64,000 nt of DNA from Streptomyces sp. M41(2017). GTDB lineage: Bacteria > Actinomycetota > Actinomycetes > Streptomycetales > Streptomycetaceae. Position 1 is the first letter of the stretch; each line of letters opens with the position of its first letter. This document shows positions 63,551 to 64,000 of the stretch, piece by piece. The stretch lies in contig NZ_MWFK01000001.1 of assembly GCF_002078175.1 (NCBI RefSeq), forward strand, positions 2,232,001-2,296,000. Reading direction: 5' to 3'. Both the position numbers and the translations under genes were made by a program. A model generated the notes under the pieces. It was not told where the DNA came from and made no database searches. It saw nothing but the letters and a program-made list of their open reading frames with translations.

Positions 63551-64000
63551 GCGAGCCCCCGAGTCCCTGGCCGAGCGGGCTGCGGAGCTCGACGCCGCCG
63601 ACGAACTCGGCAAGCTGCGTGAGCGGTTCGTGCTCGACGACGTGGTGTACCTGGACGGGAACTCGCTCGGCGCGCTGCCGGTCGACGTCCCCGGCCGGGT
63701 CGAGGACGTCGTCCGCCGTCAGTGGGGCGAACTCCGCATCCGCTCCTGGGAGGAGAGCGGGTGGTGGACCGCGCCCGAGCGGATCGGCGACCGGATCGCC
63801 CCGCTCGTCGGCGCCGCCCCCGGCCAGATCGTGGTCGGCGACTCGACCAGCGTCAACGTCTTCAAGGCCCTGGTGGGAGCGGTACGGCTCGCTCCCGAGG
63901 GGCGGGACGAGATCCTGGTCGACGCGACGACGTTCCCGACCGACGGGTACATCGCGGCCTCGGCCGCCCGCCTGACCGGCTGTGAACTGCGCCCGGTCGA
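63543..64000 (+). CDS. kynU: Kynureninase (3' end outside window)
   Basis: PLP enzyme splitting kynurenine to anthranilate and alanine. The 152 visible residues match the N-terminus: LAERAAELDAADELGKLRERFVLDDVVYLDGNSLG, WGELRIRSWEESGWWTAPERIGDRIAPLVGAAPGQIVVGDSTSVNVFKALVGA. The PLP lysine lies beyond the window. ATG at 63543 overlaps the kynA stop by 8 bases. Anthranilate from this pathway could feed NAD-independent secondary metabolism. Confidence 0.95.
   Translation, partial: MSERAPESLAERAAELDAADELGKLRERFVLDDVVYLDGNSLGALPVDVPGRVEDVVRRQWGELRIRSWEESGWWTAPERIGDRIAPLVGAAPGQIVVGDSTSVNVFKALVGAVRLAPEGRDEILVDATTFPTDGYIAASAARLTGCELRPV

Overview
The window is a stretch of a Streptomyces chromosome. 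The support is very high GC with strong third-position GC bias, frequent GTG and TTG starts, GTGA/ATGA start-stop overlaps, and a core gene set typical of the genus: dcd next to a tRNA-Gly, dnaK-grpE-dnaJ-hspR, clpB with an HspR operator, pyrE, fba and kynA-kynU. Nothing indicates a plasmid, prophage or insertion sequence.

Positions 1-18400 are accessory-like. A molybdenum and redox block holds modA (cut by the window edge), a small molybdopterin-domain protein, the C-terminal remnant of a xanthine dehydrogenase molybdenum subunit fused head-to-head with the remnant of a PucR-type regulator, a LysR regulator, an NAD-dependent formate dehydrogenase and a MerR-HTH/TOBE molybdate-binding protein. 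Then come a membrane glycosyltransferase-like protein, a membrane cytochrome b/molybdopterin oxidoreductase fusion with its partner membrane protein, a coupled methyltransferase / TIGR04282-like transferase / family 2 glycosyltransferase operon, a two-component system, a 0.73 kb degenerate short-repeat block and a nucleotide-sugar epimerase.

Positions 18400-26000 carry small conserved Streptomyces genes, a cold-shock group (CspA-like protein, DEAD-box helicase, CBS-domain protein, SCO5918-like protein), a lipoprotein built from a duplicated domain, and a secreted polysaccharide deacetylase. Positions 26000-36500 hold tRNA-Gly(CCC), dcd, a phosphoribosyltransferase, a Yip1-like membrane protein, two secreted FG-GAP repeat proteins, a large membrane Fe-S reductase and a degenerate WecA/MraY-like protein.

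Positions 36500-49500 contain the HspR heat-shock regulon: dnaK operon and clpB, each behind a recognisable HAIR inverted repeat. Between them lie a lone sugar-binding lipoprotein and a compact unusual locus at 42887-45966. It has two paralogous LuxR-type regulators facing each other, a secreted precursor-like protein with seven DSGWG repeats at a 13-residue period, and a translationally coupled Rieske-like protein in which both iron-ligand histidines are arginine. This locus is the best candidate for an undescribed system, most simply a ribosomally made multi-core peptide with a small redox-type partner.

Positions 49500-64000 are mostly housekeeping: YbjN protein, mannosyltransferase-like membrane protein, aminotransferase, VOC protein, a Gly/His/Cys-rich membrane miniprotein, DUF2617 protein, membrane spermidine-synthase-like enzyme, SRPBCC protein, aldose epimerase, pyrE, fba, an MFS exporter, a DUF3151 protein, kynA and the start of kynU. 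Many convergent or operon-end gaps carry strong inverted repeats that read as intrinsic terminators.
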